Source: Alphaproteobacteria bacterium
Lineage (GTDB): Bacteria; Pseudomonadota; Alphaproteobacteria; MPNO01; UBA2964
Direction of reading: 5' to 3'
DNA length: 59,352 nucleotides
Assembly: GCA_009377375.1 (NCBI GenBank)
Contig: WHUE01000015.1
Coordinates: 1 to 59,352, forward strand
Below the pieces are notes generated by a model that did not search any database, was not told the DNA's origin, and saw only the letters and a list, made by a program, of their open reading frames with translations. Below, in pieces: positions 34,696-42,959 of this stretch (positions within the stretch are counted from its first letter, which is position 1; the number at the start of each line of letters is the position of its first letter). Both the position numbers and the translations under genes were made by a program.

Positions 34696-37005
34696 GTGAC
34701 CGATACAGCGCCTATCACAGGCTCCCACTGGGGCGTATTTCGCGTCGGAATAGGCGCGGACGGTGCGCCCGTCGTGCTGCCGAACCCGAAGGATCCCGAC
34801 CCCTCGCCGCTGGCGGGCTCGTTCCTGGATGCGGCGCGGGATATGGGCACGCGCACACTGCGCCCGATGGTCCGCAAGGGCTGGCTGGAGGGCGGGCCGA
34901 AGGGCACCGGCGCGGGCAGGGGGGCGGAGCCCTTCGTCGCGCTGCCGTGGGACGAGATGCTGGATCTCGTCGCCGCCGAGGTGGACCGCGTGCGGACGGA
35001 ACACGGCAACGAGTCCATCTATGCCGGCTCCTACGGCTGGGCCAGCGCGGGGCGGCTGCACTTCGCGCAGGGCACGCTGAAGCGGTTTCTCGGCCTGGCC
35101 GGCGGGTTCACCAACTCGGTCGGCAACTACTCCTTCGGCGCGGCCAGCGTGCTGGTGCCGCATATCGTCGGCAACGGTCAGTCGGTGCAGGGGCCGCTGA
35201 CCTCGTGGTCGTCCATCGTCGAGCACACGACGCTGCTGGTCAGCTTCGGCGGCGTGCCGCTGAAGAACACCCAGATCAACCATGGCGGGCTGCCCGAGCA
35301 CGACGACCGGGGCTGGCAGGACCGGATCGTGGAGGCGGGGGTGAAGGTCGTCTGCATCTCGCCGCTGCGTGACGACGTGGCCGGGCTGCACGGCGCCGAA
35401 TGGATCGCGCCCCGGCCCAACACCGACACCGCGCTGATGCTGGGCATTGCGCACACGCTGATCGCCGAAGGGCTGCACGACACGGCCTTCCTCGCGCGCT
35501 ACTGCACCGGGTTCGACATCTTCCGCGCCTATGTCACGGGCGAGGCCGACGGGGTGACGAAGGACGCAGCCTGGGCCGCCGCGATTACCCAGGTCGACGC
35601 GGAGATCATCCGCGCCCTCGCCCGCCGCATGGCGGAGGCGCGCACCCTGATCACCGCCTGCTGGTCGATCCAGCGCGCGGATCACGGCGAGCAGCCCTAC
35701 TGGATGGCGATTACCCTCGCCGCCATGCTGGGCCAGATCGGCCTGCCCGGCGGCGGGTACGGGTTCGGCTACGGCGCGGTCGGGGGGGTCGGCACGCCGC
35801 GGGCGCGGGCGGTCACGCCGCGCCTGCCGGTCGGCCCCAACCCGGTGCGCAACTTCATTCCGGTGGCGCGGATCGCCGACATGCTGCTCGACCCCGGCGG
35901 TTCCTGCGAGTACGACGGCAAGCGGGTTGAATATCCGGATGTGCGCCTGGTCTGGTGGGCCGGCGGCAACCCGTTCCACCATCACCAGGACATCAACCGC
36001 CTGCTCGAAGGCTGGCGGCGCGTCGACACAGTGATCGTCAACGATCCCTGGTGGACGCCCTGCGCGCGCCATGCCGATATCGTGCTGCCCAGCACCACGA
36101 CCCTGGAACGCGACGATATCGGCGCGGCCACCGTGCCGGCCATGCTGTTCGCCATGCAGAAATGCATGGACCCGCCGGGCGAGGCGCGCAACGATCTCGA
36201 CATCTTCGCCGCCCTGTCGGACCGGATGGGCTTCGGCGCCGCCTACACCGAAGGGCGCGACGAGTCGGGCTGGCTGCGCCACCTCTACGACGTCGCCCGC
36301 CAGCAGAATGCCGAGGCGGGGGTGGAGATGCCGGATTTCGACGCGTTCTGGGAGGCCGGCACGTTCGAGTTCCCGCGCCCGGAAAATCCGGTGGTGCTGT
36401 TCGACAGCTTCCGCGCCGACCCGATTGCTGCGCCGCTCAAGACGCCGTCGGGAAAGATCGAGATTTTCTCGGAGACCATCGCGGGCTTCGGCTACGACGA
36501 CTGTCCGGGCCACCCCGCCTGGCTGGAGCCCGCCGAATGGCTGGGCGGGGCGAAGGCCACGACCTGGCCGCTGCACCTCGTTTCCAACCAGCCGCGCACC
36601 CGGCTGCACGGCCAGCTCGATTCCGGCCCCGTCAGCCGCGACAGCAAGATTTCCGGGCGCGAGCCGGTATGGATGCACCCGGACGATGCCGCCGCGCGCG
36701 GGCTCGTCGCCGGCGACGTGGTCCGGCTGTTCAACGACCGCGGCGCCTGCCTCGCCGGGCTGGTGCCGACCGGGGACATCCGCCCCGGCGTGGTCATGCT
36801 GGCCACCGGCGCCTGGTACGACCCGCTGGAGCCGGGGGCCAAGGACACGCTGGATATCCACGGCAACCCCAACATGCTGACGCTGGACAAGGGAACCTCG
36901 CGGCTCTCCCAGGCGCCGATATCCCAGACCGCGCTGGTGGAGGTGGAGAAATGGTCGGGGCCCCTGCCCGACATCACGGTGTTCCGTCAGCCGGAACACG
37001 CATGA
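34696..37005 (+). CDS. Molybdopterin oxidoreductase of the DMSO/TMAO/biotin-sulfoxide reductase group
   Basis: 769 residues. There is no N-terminal Cys cluster for Fe-S, and SYGWASAGRLH near residue 112 places a Ser as the probable Mo ligand, as in DMSO and biotin-sulfoxide reductases. Later segments LITACWSIQRADHGEQPYW, WWAGGNPFHHHQD, DPWWTPCARHADIVLPSTT and the C-terminal NQPRTRLHGQLD are family features. No Tat signal is visible, so it looks cytoplasmic, like BisC. It overlaps a cytochrome c556 gene by ATGA, although that partner is exported. The substrate is probably an S- or N-oxide, which is inference. Confidence 0.86.
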   Translation: MTDTAPITGSHWGVFRVGIGADGAPVVLPNPKDPDPSPLAGSFLDAARDMGTRTLRPMVRKGWLEGGPKGTGAGRGAEPFVALPWDEMLDLVAAEVDRVRTEHGNESIYAGSYGWASAGRLHFAQGTLKRFLGLAGGFTNSVGNYSFGAASVLVPHIVGNGQSVQGPLTSWSSIVEHTTLLVSFGGVPLKNTQINHGGLPEHDDRGWQDRIVEAGVKVVCISPLRDDVAGLHGAEWIAPRPNTDTALMLGIAHTLIAEGLHDTAFLARYCTGFDIFRAYVTGEADGVTKDAAWAAAITQVDAEIIRALARRMAEARTLITACWSIQRADHGEQPYWMAITLAAMLGQIGLPGGGYGFGYGAVGGVGTPRARAVTPRLPVGPNPVRNFIPVARIADMLLDPGGSCEYDGKRVEYPDVRLVWWAGGNPFHHHQDINRLLEGWRRVDTVIVNDPWWTPCARHADIVLPSTTTLERDDIGAATVPAMLFAMQKCMDPPGEARNDLDIFAALSDRMGFGAAYTEGRDESGWLRHLYDVARQQNAEAGVEMPDFDAFWEAGTFEFPRPENPVVLFDSFRADPIAAPLKTPSGKIEIFSETIAGFGYDDCPGHPAWLEPAEWLGGAKATTWPLHLVSNQPRTRLHGQLDSGPVSRDSKISGREPVWMHPDDAAARGLVAGDVVRLFNDRGACLAGLVPTGDIRPGVVMLATGAWYDPLEPGAKDTLDIHGNPNMLTLDKGTSRLSQAPISQTALVEVEKWSGPLPDITVFRQPEHA

Positions 37006-37466
37006 CGTTCCGCCGCACCGCCGCTGTCGCAGCCACGCTCTGCCTTGCCACCTCCGCGGCCGCCCTCGCCCATTCCGGCGCGACCGGAATCGTGAAACAG
37101 CGGATGGAGGCGATGAAGGACATGGCCGCGGCGATGAAATCGCTCGGCGAGATGACGCGCGGCAAGGCTACGTTCGATACGGCGGAGGCGACAGCGGCAG
37201 CGGGCCGCATCGCCGCCCATGCCGGCGAGGCGCCGAACCTGTTCCCCGACGGCAGCTTCCAAATGCCGAGCGAGGCGCGGGCGCGCATCGCGGAGGAGCG
37301 GGACCGCTTCGCCGGCCTGGCCGGCGACCTGCGCCGCGCCGCCGGCGCCATGCAGGCCGCCGCGCGGGCAAAGGATGCGAAGGCGCTGGCCGCAGCGCGG
37401 CGTGATGCGGGACAGGCCTGCAGCGGCTGTCACAAAATCTATCGCGAGAAGAAACGTCATCATTGA
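37002..37466 (+). CDS. Cytochrome c556 (class II, c-prime fold)
   Basis: 154 residues with a signal peptide to about residue 22. The mature part is a four-helix cytochrome with a C-terminal haem site CSGCHKIYR and a Met near the mature N-terminus (KQRMEAMKDM) as the likely sixth ligand. It is an electron carrier in the periplasm. It is translationally coupled to the molybdoenzyme gene (ATGA overlap), suggesting shared electron flow. Confidence 0.9.
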   Translation: MTFRRTAAVAATLCLATSAAALAHSGATGIVKQRMEAMKDMAAAMKSLGEMTRGKATFDTAEATAAAGRIAAHAGEAPNLFPDGSFQMPSEARARIAEERDRFAGLAGDLRRAAGAMQAAARAKDAKALAAARRDAGQACSGCHKIYREKKRHH

Positions 37467-37481
37467 AATCGCCCGGCGCTG

Positions 37482-38075
37482 TCAGAACCGAGTCGACAGC
37501 CAGATGGCGAGGCGCGAGCCGGCTTTCACGGCGCCGGTCAGCAGTTCGTAGCCGGGCGCGTCCTCGGCGCCTTCCGCGACCGCGCGGTCGCGGTGCTCGA
37601 TCTCGTCGGCGCGGAAATCCTCGATCATGTCGCGCAGTTCGGCCTCGTCGTCGCCGAGCCGGGCCGCCTGGGCGGCATAGTGCTCGTCGATCACCTCCTC
37701 CACCGCCTGGGTGCAGGCCATCGCTGCCTTCGGCCCCAGCAGCGCCGTGCCCGCACCGAGCGCGAACCCGGCGACGTGCCACAGCGGCGACAGCACCGTG
37801 GGCCGCACGCGCCGCGCCGCCGCCAGCCGGTCGAACCCGTCCAGATGCCGGCGCTCCTGCTCCGCCATCTCGGCGATCGCCTCGCCTGCCTTCGTGCCGC
37901 CGAGCACGGCGAGCTGTCCGGCATAGATGCGGACCGCGCCGAACTCGCCGGCATGGTCGACCCGGATCATGCCCTCGACCAACTCCTCGCGGGTCGGATC
38001 GCCGGGCATGCGCCCCTCGCCCGTCACACGGGGGCGGGGCGGGGGCTCGGCGGTCGTCCTGCTGTCTTTCGTCAT
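37482..38075 (-). CDS. coq7: Demethoxyubiquinone hydroxylase
   Basis: 197 residues. The di-iron ligands are visible as RVDHAGEFGA (Glu), AEQERRHL (Glu, His), VEEVIDEHY (Glu) and DEIEHRD (Glu, His). This is the Coq7/Cat5 hydroxylase that performs the penultimate step of ubiquinone synthesis at the inner membrane. The amphipathic C-terminal helix (KAGSRLAIWLS) may bind the membrane. It converges on the cytochrome gene. Confidence 0.93.
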   Translation of the reverse strand: MTKDSRTTAEPPPRPRVTGEGRMPGDPTREELVEGMIRVDHAGEFGAVRIYAGQLAVLGGTKAGEAIAEMAEQERRHLDGFDRLAAARRVRPTVLSPLWHVAGFALGAGTALLGPKAAMACTQAVEEVIDEHYAAQAARLGDDEAELRDMIEDFRADEIEHRDRAVAEGAEDAPGYELLTGAVKAGSRLAIWLSTRF

Positions 38076-38101
38076 GGCCCTGTCACGTTAGCACAAGGGC
38101 G

Positions 38102-38620
38102 TCAGCGCCGCAGCGCCGCCGTCGCGGCGAAGGCGCCGAGCATGAGGGAGATCGCGGCGTTGTACCCGGCCATGGAGACGCCGAACAGCGACCACGGCGT
38201 CTCGTCGCAGCGCACCACCGGGGCCGCGCTCAGCCTGCGGCGCAGCTCCTCGACCGAATCGCCGGTCACGCCGATCCCGCTGCACGATTCGGGCCCGGCG
38301 AACCAGCCCTGCTCGATCCCGGCATGGTAGACGGCGATCCCCGCCCCGACGAGGAAGGCCAGCGCGGCGAGGCCGAGCAGCGCGCGGCGCGACGTGGGCG
38401 ACAGCCCCGGCGCCAGACCCGCGAGCCCCAGCACGATTACCGCCGCATAGGGCCAGCGCTGGGCGATGCAGAGCGGGCAGGGCGCCAGCCCGACGACGTA
38501 CTGCATGAAGAACGCGGCGCCGAGCGCCAGCGCAGCGGCCAGCGCGACCAGCGCACAGGCGCTGCGCGCGTCGAACAGCCGGTCGGTCCGCGAAATCGGG
38601 AAGAGCGCCATGCGCCGCAC
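38102..38620 (-). CDS. DsbB-family disulfide bond protein
   Basis: 172 residues from a GTG at 38620, or 169 from the ATG at 38611. Four membrane helices are predicted. The first periplasmic loop has APCPLCIAQRWPY (redox CxxC) and the second has the pair ESCSG and VVRCDE. DsbB-type proteins reoxidise DsbA and pass electrons to quinone. It lies next to coq7 on the same strand, consistent with a quinone link. Confidence 0.88.
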   Translation of the reverse strand: MRRMALFPISRTDRLFDARSACALVALAAALALGAAFFMQYVVGLAPCPLCIAQRWPYAAVIVLGLAGLAPGLSPTSRRALLGLAALAFLVGAGIAVYHAGIEQGWFAGPESCSGIGVTGDSVEELRRRLSAAPVVRCDETPWSLFGVSMAGYNAAISLMLGAFAATAALRR

Positions 38621-38691
38621 TATCGCGGCCCGGCGTTAACGGCGCAAGCCGGCGCGTGTTACCATCTTGCGAAAGAAGCGGGGCGCGGGCG

Positions 38692-39630
38692 ATGACGGAA
38701 ACGGAGTTCACCACGGCCGACTGGCGCGCGACCCTTGCCGGGCAGGAGAGGGCGTGGTGGAAGGACGCCGCCTATGCCGTTCTGCGTCCGGTCCTGTCCG
38801 CCAACGCGCGGCGTCGCCTCTCGCCCGGTTTTCTCGCCGAGATCAGGCCGGACGCCGTGTTTTTCACCCGCGGCACGCCGCTGGCCTGGCGCCGGCGCTG
38901 GGGCGCGGCGCGGGTGACGCTGGGCGATGCGACGGTGCTCGTCCAGGGTACCGGCACCGGCTGGGACGCGGCGTCCTGGGCGGCGATGCGGCCCCGGCGG
39001 CTGATCGCCACCGATCTGTTCGCCTTCGACGGGAGCTGGGAGGAGATCGCGCGCCATTGCCGCGACGCGTACGGCGTGACGGTGGAATTCCGCGCCGCCC
39101 CGCTGGAGGATCACGGCTTCCTCGCCGACGGCTCGGTCGATCTCTGCGCCTCCGACGCCGTGCTGGAGCATTGCACCGATCTGGCCGCCGTCCTGGCCGA
39201 GTCGCGCCGCGTGCTGCGGCCGGGGGGCACGCTGTACGCGACCTACGGGCCGATCTGGTTCGCGCCGGGCGGGGACCACTTCTCGGGCCGCGACGGGCTC
39301 GCCTCGGCCTACAACCATGTCGCGCTCGCCGCGGACGCCTACCGCCGCTGCTTCGAGGCGGCCCGCAAGCCGGTCGAGAATTTCCAGTCCGGCGGCCGCT
39401 ACGTGGAACTCGGCCTGTTTTCGAAGCTGACCACGCGCGAATACCTTGCCGCCTACGCCGCCGCCGGGCTGGCGCGCGACCGGCTGATCCTCGAGATATC
39501 CCCCGACGCGCTCGCCTTCCGCCGGCGATGGCCGGACCGGTTCCGGGCGATCCTGGACCGCAATGCCCCGCGATGCACCGCGGACGACCTCCTGGTGAAG
39601 GCGAATTTCGTGCGGCTGATCAGGCCCTAG
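38692..39630 (+). CDS. Class I SAM-dependent methyltransferase
   Basis: 312 residues. VLVQGTGTGWDAASW is a degenerate glycine-rich SAM motif, LIATDLFAFD the acidic loop, and SDAVLEHCTDLAAVLAESRRVLRPGGTLY-like residues about 148-176 the typical methyltransferase_11 region. The substrate is not predictable; a nearby DsbB-like and a YqaA-like gene give no hint. The end overlaps the convergent YqaA-like gene by 4 bp. Confidence 0.8.
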   Translation: MTETEFTTADWRATLAGQERAWWKDAAYAVLRPVLSANARRRLSPGFLAEIRPDAVFFTRGTPLAWRRRWGAARVTLGDATVLVQGTGTGWDAASWAAMRPRRLIATDLFAFDGSWEEIARHCRDAYGVTVEFRAAPLEDHGFLADGSVDLCASDAVLEHCTDLAAVLAESRRVLRPGGTLYATYGPIWFAPGGDHFSGRDGLASAYNHVALAADAYRRCFEAARKPVENFQSGGRYVELGLFSKLTTREYLAAYAAAGLARDRLILEISPDALAFRRRWPDRFRAILDRNAPRCTADDLLVKANFVRLIRP

Positions 39631-40208
39631 TGCAGGTATCGCAGCGCGACGAACCCGCCGACCAGCCCGACCACGAACACGGTGAAGACCAGCCCCAGCC
39701 GCTTCTCGATGAAGGCGCGGATCGGCTCGCCCAGCCACCACAGCAGCCCGGCGACGATGAAGAAGCGCAAGCCCCGCGCCGCTACCGAGGCGATCGTGAA
39801 GGTAACGGGGTCGAGCGCCGTCACCCCGCTGGCGATGGTGATGACCTTGTACGGGAAGGGCGTGGTGCCGGCGACGAACACGATCCACGCGCCCCACTCG
39901 TTGTACATCGCGCGGAACTCGGCGAATTTCGCGCCGTAGCCGTAGAACGCCAGCAGCGGCCGCCCGATGGACTCGAACAGGAAGTATCCGATGGCGTAGC
40001 CGAACATGCCGCCCGCGACAGAGGCGACGGTGCAGACCGCCGCGATGCGCCAGGCGCGGGTGCGCGCCGCCAGCACCATCGGGATCAGCAGCACGTCCGG
40101 CGGGATCGGGAAGAACGAACTCTCGATGAAGGCGATGACCGCCAGCGCCGTCAGCGCGTGCGGCCGTTCCGCCAGCGCCAGAACCCGGTCGTACATCCTG
40201 CGCAGCAC
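39627..40208 (-). CDS. YqaA/DedA-type membrane protein (VTT domain)
   Basis: 193 residues with about five membrane segments. FIESSFFPIPPDVLLIPMVLA and TTPFPYKVITIASG are the two re-entrant loop motifs of the SNARE-associated/DedA superfamily in its YqaA branch. DedA proteins are implicated in lipid-carrier recycling and membrane homeostasis. It is 121 bp upstream of the tRNA-Leu gene. Confidence 0.86.
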   Translation of the reverse strand: MLRRMYDRVLALAERPHALTALAVIAFIESSFFPIPPDVLLIPMVLAARTRAWRIAAVCTVASVAGGMFGYAIGYFLFESIGRPLLAFYGYGAKFAEFRAMYNEWGAWIVFVAGTTPFPYKVITIASGVTALDPVTFTIASVAARGLRFFIVAGLLWWLGEPIRAFIEKRLGLVFTVFVVGLVGGFVALRYLH

Positions 40209-40329
40209 GCGGCCGCCCCCTCGGCAAGGCCGCCCGGCCGGCGGCGCGCCTGATTACCAGCCGCCCGCGCCCCCGTCCAGCCATGTTGACGCGCCCCTGC
40301 CGCCGGCTATGATCCCCCGCGCATACGGG

Positions 40330-40416
40330 GCCCCTGTGGCGGAACTGGCAGACGCGGCAGACTCAAAATCTGTTTCCGGCAACGGAGTGGGAGTTCGAGT
40401 CTCCCCGGGGGCACCA
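40330..40416 (+). tRNA. tRNA-Leu (anticodon CAA)
   Basis: An 87-nt tRNA including an encoded CCA. The 7-bp acceptor stem pairs GCCCCTG with CGGGGGC. The anticodon stem GCAGA/TCTGT encloses the loop CTCAAAA, giving CAA (reads UUG). A long variable arm (class II) is present, and the T arm contains GTTCGAGTC. The discriminator base is A, as expected for tRNA-Leu. The DNA just downstream changes in composition, so it may have served as an integration site. Confidence 0.95.
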
Positions 40417-40826
40417 ATTATTCAAGCGCTTAATCCTATTAATTGTGCTTTCTTAAGGTCGCACTACTACACAGGGGGCGGCTCGCGTCGGCGGGGCAAA
40501 GACGGACGAGGAGCGGGAGCACGTTGAGCGCGAGATGAAGAAGCTTGGCCAGGGTAAGCCTCAAGCATTGCTATCCAAAAACACCGCTGCTAGTCAGCAC
40601 GTGCGCTTAATCAGGTGCCTCCAACTCACTCTTCCCCTCGACCATTTCTAAAACTCTCTTGGCGTTCTCGAAGGTGTTTTGGCGTTCCGGTATTCCTTCT
40701 TGACTTAACTCAAAATCTGAAATCTTGCCCGCGATATCGAAAAGACGGTCATCAATGGCGGAATCCCGTTTTGTCCACTCTCTCCACCGTTCTTCGTCGA
40801 ATCGGCCCTGACACAGTTGCTTGCTT
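40417..40826. other. Lower-GC tract after tRNA-Leu, possible gene remnants
   Basis: This 410-bp tract has clearly lower GC than its surroundings. A plus-strand open stretch (about 40490-40651) encodes KTDEEREHVEREMKKLGQGK without a recognisable start, and a minus-strand open stretch ends at 40607. Both look like remnants. No att repeat of the tRNA 3' end was found. Confidence 0.4.
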
Positions 40827-40948
40827 TCACGAGTTTTCCCCCACCAATGGATGAGGATTGTCGGTCGTCGTGCCGCCGCTGCCGTACGGCCGCGTGATGA
40901 TTTCCAGGAGATGCCCGTTGGGGTCATCCCAATACATACCGCGGCCAC
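40607..40948 (-). CDS. Hypothetical protein or fragment downstream of VOC gene
   Basis: A 113-residue frame whose N-terminal ~40 residues overlap the VOC gene in another frame and look non-coding. The last ~70 residues (FDEERWREWTKRDSAIDD, ISDFELSQEGIPERQ, NAKRVLEMVEGKSE) are amphipathic and protein-like. No in-frame start codon is visible after the VOC stop, so this could be the tail of a broken gene. No family is recognised. Confidence 0.28.
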   Translation of the reverse strand: MAAVCIGMTPTGISWKSSRGRTAAAARRPTILIHWWGKTRESKQLCQGRFDEERWREWTKRDSAIDDRLFDIAGKISDFELSQEGIPERQNTFENAKRVLEMVEGKSELEAPD

Positions 40949-41249
40949 CGTCCCACGTGTTGATCCGGCCTTCGTTACGGCGGGACGGATCTGCCCAATA
41001 TGACAGACCTCGATCCTTGATCCGCTGGAATATTGCGTCGAACTCAGCCTCGTTCACCGAAAACGCATAGTGCTGCGGGTGGATCTCTTCCTCTGTCTCG
41101 ACAAAGTCCAGCGAGGTCTCGCCGATCTGTACAATGGCAAATGGCCCGACCGTCTCCGGTGCCGCAACGCCCAATATGTCGCTCAGGAACTGCGCGGAGC
41201 CTTCTCGATCCCGCGCTGAGACAATTGTGTGGTTGAGATGTATGGTCAT
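40827..41249 (-). CDS. VOC-superfamily protein
   Basis: 140 residues from the ATG 41247-41249, after a GAGGACAG site. IHLNHTIVSARDREGSAQFL starts the first module, and PQHYAFSVNEAEFDAIF and WDDPNGHLLEIITRPYG form the second with His and Glu metal ligands. It is compatible with a glyoxalase-like enzyme or resistance protein. GC is lower than in most of the window, in keeping with the lower-GC tract after the tRNA. Confidence 0.82.
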   Translation of the reverse strand: MTIHLNHTIVSARDREGSAQFLSDILGVAAPETVGPFAIVQIGETSLDFVETEEEIHPQHYAFSVNEAEFDAIFQRIKDRGLSYWADPSRRNEGRINTWDGGRGMYWDDPNGHLLEIITRPYGSGGTTTDNPHPLVGENS

Positions 41250-41429
41250 GTCGCTGTCCTCATTTGTCTTCTGCTCGGTTTTGATTGTCCAGCCTCTGCC
41301 CCTTTGCATGGCGTCATCCGCCGTACAATTTCGCGTCCCTCAGCACTTTAATGCTTGAGCGGCTCTTTCGGGTTCAAGCCGCATCGGAAATGCCTTATTG
41401 GGACTGGGACAGCCTCAGGATTGCCCCTC

Positions 41430-41876
41430 TTACGACGCGTGACCCGACGACGCCGTCCGTCCGCCGTCGTCCCGCCCGGAATAGGCGCAGTCCGCCAGCG
41501 TGGTCGTATCGAGCTCGCGGAGGAAGGCCTCGCGCGCGGCGGCCAGGCGGCCCTTCAGCCGGCAGTGCGGGGTCAGCACGCAGGCCCCGCCGTCCTCGCG
41601 GAAGCATTCGACCAGCGCGTGGCGGCGCTCCAGGGCGCGGACCACCTCACCGAGCGTGATCGACCGCGGCGGCCGGGCGAGGCGGAAGCCGCCCCCGGCG
41701 CCGCGCTGGGTCGTCACGTATCCGGCGGCGGCGAGGTCGCGCACCACCTTGGTCAGATGATGGCGCGATATCGCGAACTCCGTCGCGATCTCTTCGGTCG
41801 AGACAGAGCGGTCGGGGTCGGCCGCGAGCCGCATCAACGCGCGCAGGCCGTAATCCGTGAAGGCGGTGAGGCGCAT
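41430..41876 (-). CDS. nsrR: Rrf2-family Fe-S regulator (NsrR-like)
   Basis: 148 residues from the ATG 41874-41876. The winged HTH opens MRLTAFTDYGLRALMRLA and has EIATEFAISRHHLTKVV. Three cysteines, VECFREDGGACVLTPHC, have the spacing of Fe-S-binding Rrf2 proteins of the NsrR type, which sense nitric oxide. It is divergent from a truncated hemoglobin gene, a typical NO-detoxification target, across 73 bp containing a perfect palindrome. The NsrR assignment rests on the Cys set plus this context. Confidence 0.82.
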   Translation of the reverse strand: MRLTAFTDYGLRALMRLAADPDRSVSTEEIATEFAISRHHLTKVVRDLAAAGYVTTQRGAGGGFRLARPPRSITLGEVVRALERRHALVECFREDGGACVLTPHCRLKGRLAAAREAFLRELDTTTLADCAYSGRDDGGRTASSGHAS

Positions 41877-41893
41877 CGTCGCTCCCTTGAATT

Positions 41894-41908
41894 GGTATTC
41901 GTAATACC
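41894..41908. promoter_or_regulatory. Palindromic operator between nsrR-like and hemoglobin genes
   Basis: GGTATTCGTAATACC has perfect 6-bp arms around CGT. It lies 18 bp upstream of the regulator start codon and 42 bp from the hemoglobin start, in the only gap between the divergent genes. Binding by the Rrf2 regulator is inferred. Confidence 0.55.
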
Positions 41909-41949
41909 ACTTATCCTGCGTTATACAGGGATGTAAATACGGATTACAG

Positions 41950-42447
41950 GTGAACGGCATGACGGTAGGGCTTTCGGAGGCGTCGGAGCGGCGGGCGCGG
42001 ATCGTGGCGGAGATCGCCGCGCGGACCGGGATCGACGAGCCGATGATCGAGCGCCTGGTGCGCGGCTTCTACGCGGAGGTGCGCGAGGACGCGCTGCTCG
42101 GTCCGGTCTTCGCCGCGCGGATCCAGGACTGGGAGCCGCATCTGGCGCGGATGTGCGCCTTCTGGTCGTCGGTCGCGCTGATGTCGGGCCGCTACCACGG
42201 CAGCCCGATGGAAAAGCATCTGCCGCTTCCCGTCGACTCGGTGCATTTCGACCGTTGGCTGATGCTGTTCGAGAAGGCCGCCCGGACGCTCTGCCCGCCG
42301 GCGGCGTCCGCGCATTTCATCGAGCGCGCCCGGCTGATCGCCCAGAGCCTTGAGCTCGGCATCGCCCGCGGCAACGGCGTGATGCTCGCCCCCGGCCAGC
42401 GGTTCCTGAGAGGGGACCGCCCCGGCCCGGCTGGGGAGGCCGCCTGA
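41950..42447 (+). CDS. Group 3 truncated hemoglobin
   Basis: 165 residues from GTG 41950 (ATG 41959 is an alternative). IERLVRGFYAEVREDALLGPVF, FWSSVALMSGRYHGSPMEKHLPLP and HFDRWLMLFEKAA are the helices of trHb group 3, with the proximal His in VHFDRWL. These proteins bind O2 and NO and are often under NO control. The stop overlaps the next start (TGATG), so the DUF1971 gene is co-translated. Confidence 0.9.
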   Translation: MNGMTVGLSEASERRARIVAEIAARTGIDEPMIERLVRGFYAEVREDALLGPVFAARIQDWEPHLARMCAFWSSVALMSGRYHGSPMEKHLPLPVDSVHFDRWLMLFEKAARTLCPPAASAHFIERARLIAQSLELGIARGNGVMLAPGQRFLRGDRPGPAGEAA

Positions 42448-42779
42448 TGCCTGATGCCCTGCCGGACGGCCTCGCGGCCTACAAGCGGACGCCGGTCTTC
42501 GATCAGGACAGCCTGCCGGCCGGGCTGCGCCGCGAGCACCGCACGAAGCCGGGGGTGTGGGCGCTGATCCACGTGCTCGAAGGCCGGTTGCTCTACCGGC
42601 GCCTGGATTCGCACGACGAGCAGGTGCTGACGCCGGATTCCCTGGGCGTCGTGGGTCCCGCCCGGCCGCATGAGGTGCGGCCGCTGGGGCCGGTCCGGTT
42701 CTTCGTCGAGTTCCACGCGGCGGCGGAGGAGGGCGGACCTCACGCCGACGCCACGGAGGACCGTTGCGCCACGGGCTGA
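42447..42779 (+). CDS. DUF1971 (TehB-like cupin) protein
   Basis: 110 residues. LPDGLAAYKRTPVFDQDSLPAGLRREH and GVWALIHVLEGRLLYR are the cupin-like DUF1971 domain also found attached to tellurite-resistance TehB. A conserved His in RPHEVRPLG and the segment VRFFVEFH follow. In many proteobacteria this gene accompanies NO-responsive hemoglobins, as here. A biochemical role is not established in my knowledge. Confidence 0.8.
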   Translation: MPDALPDGLAAYKRTPVFDQDSLPAGLRREHRTKPGVWALIHVLEGRLLYRRLDSHDEQVLTPDSLGVVGPARPHEVRPLGPVRFFVEFHAAAEEGGPHADATEDRCATG

Positions 42780-42910
42780 CCGCGTGTTGAGGGTGCTGTT
42801 AGCCGGCGGATGAAGTGGCTGCTGCCGCCGATCATTAAATCGCCGGCGGACGGCGGGCGTGGGCGCATAAAATATTTCCTCGTCCGATGTAATCATTCCG
42901 GTAACTGTGT

Positions 42911-42936
42911 ACCCCTTTTGGCGGGGGCTTTTTTTT
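42911..42936 (+). terminator. Rho-independent terminator after the DUF1971 gene
   Basis: A CCCC arm pairs with GGGG across a short TTTTGGC loop, and a run of eight T bases follows. It lies about 130 bp after the DUF1971 stop on the same strand. The stem is short but the T-run is strong for this GC-rich genome. Confidence 0.5.
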
Positions 42937-42938
42937 GT

Positions 42939-42959
42939 CCGGGGAATACTGTTCCCCGG
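42939..42959. other. Perfect 8-bp hairpin next to the terminator
   Basis: CCGGGGAA (42939-42946) and TTCCCCGG (42952-42959) form a perfect stem with a 5-nt loop, immediately after the T-run. It could be a protein-binding dyad or a second transcript-end hairpin. Confidence 0.5.

Noticed and set aside
34588-36999. 803-codon minus-strand frame opposite the molybdoenzyme
   Set aside because: No recognisable domain and exact opposition to a conserved enzyme.
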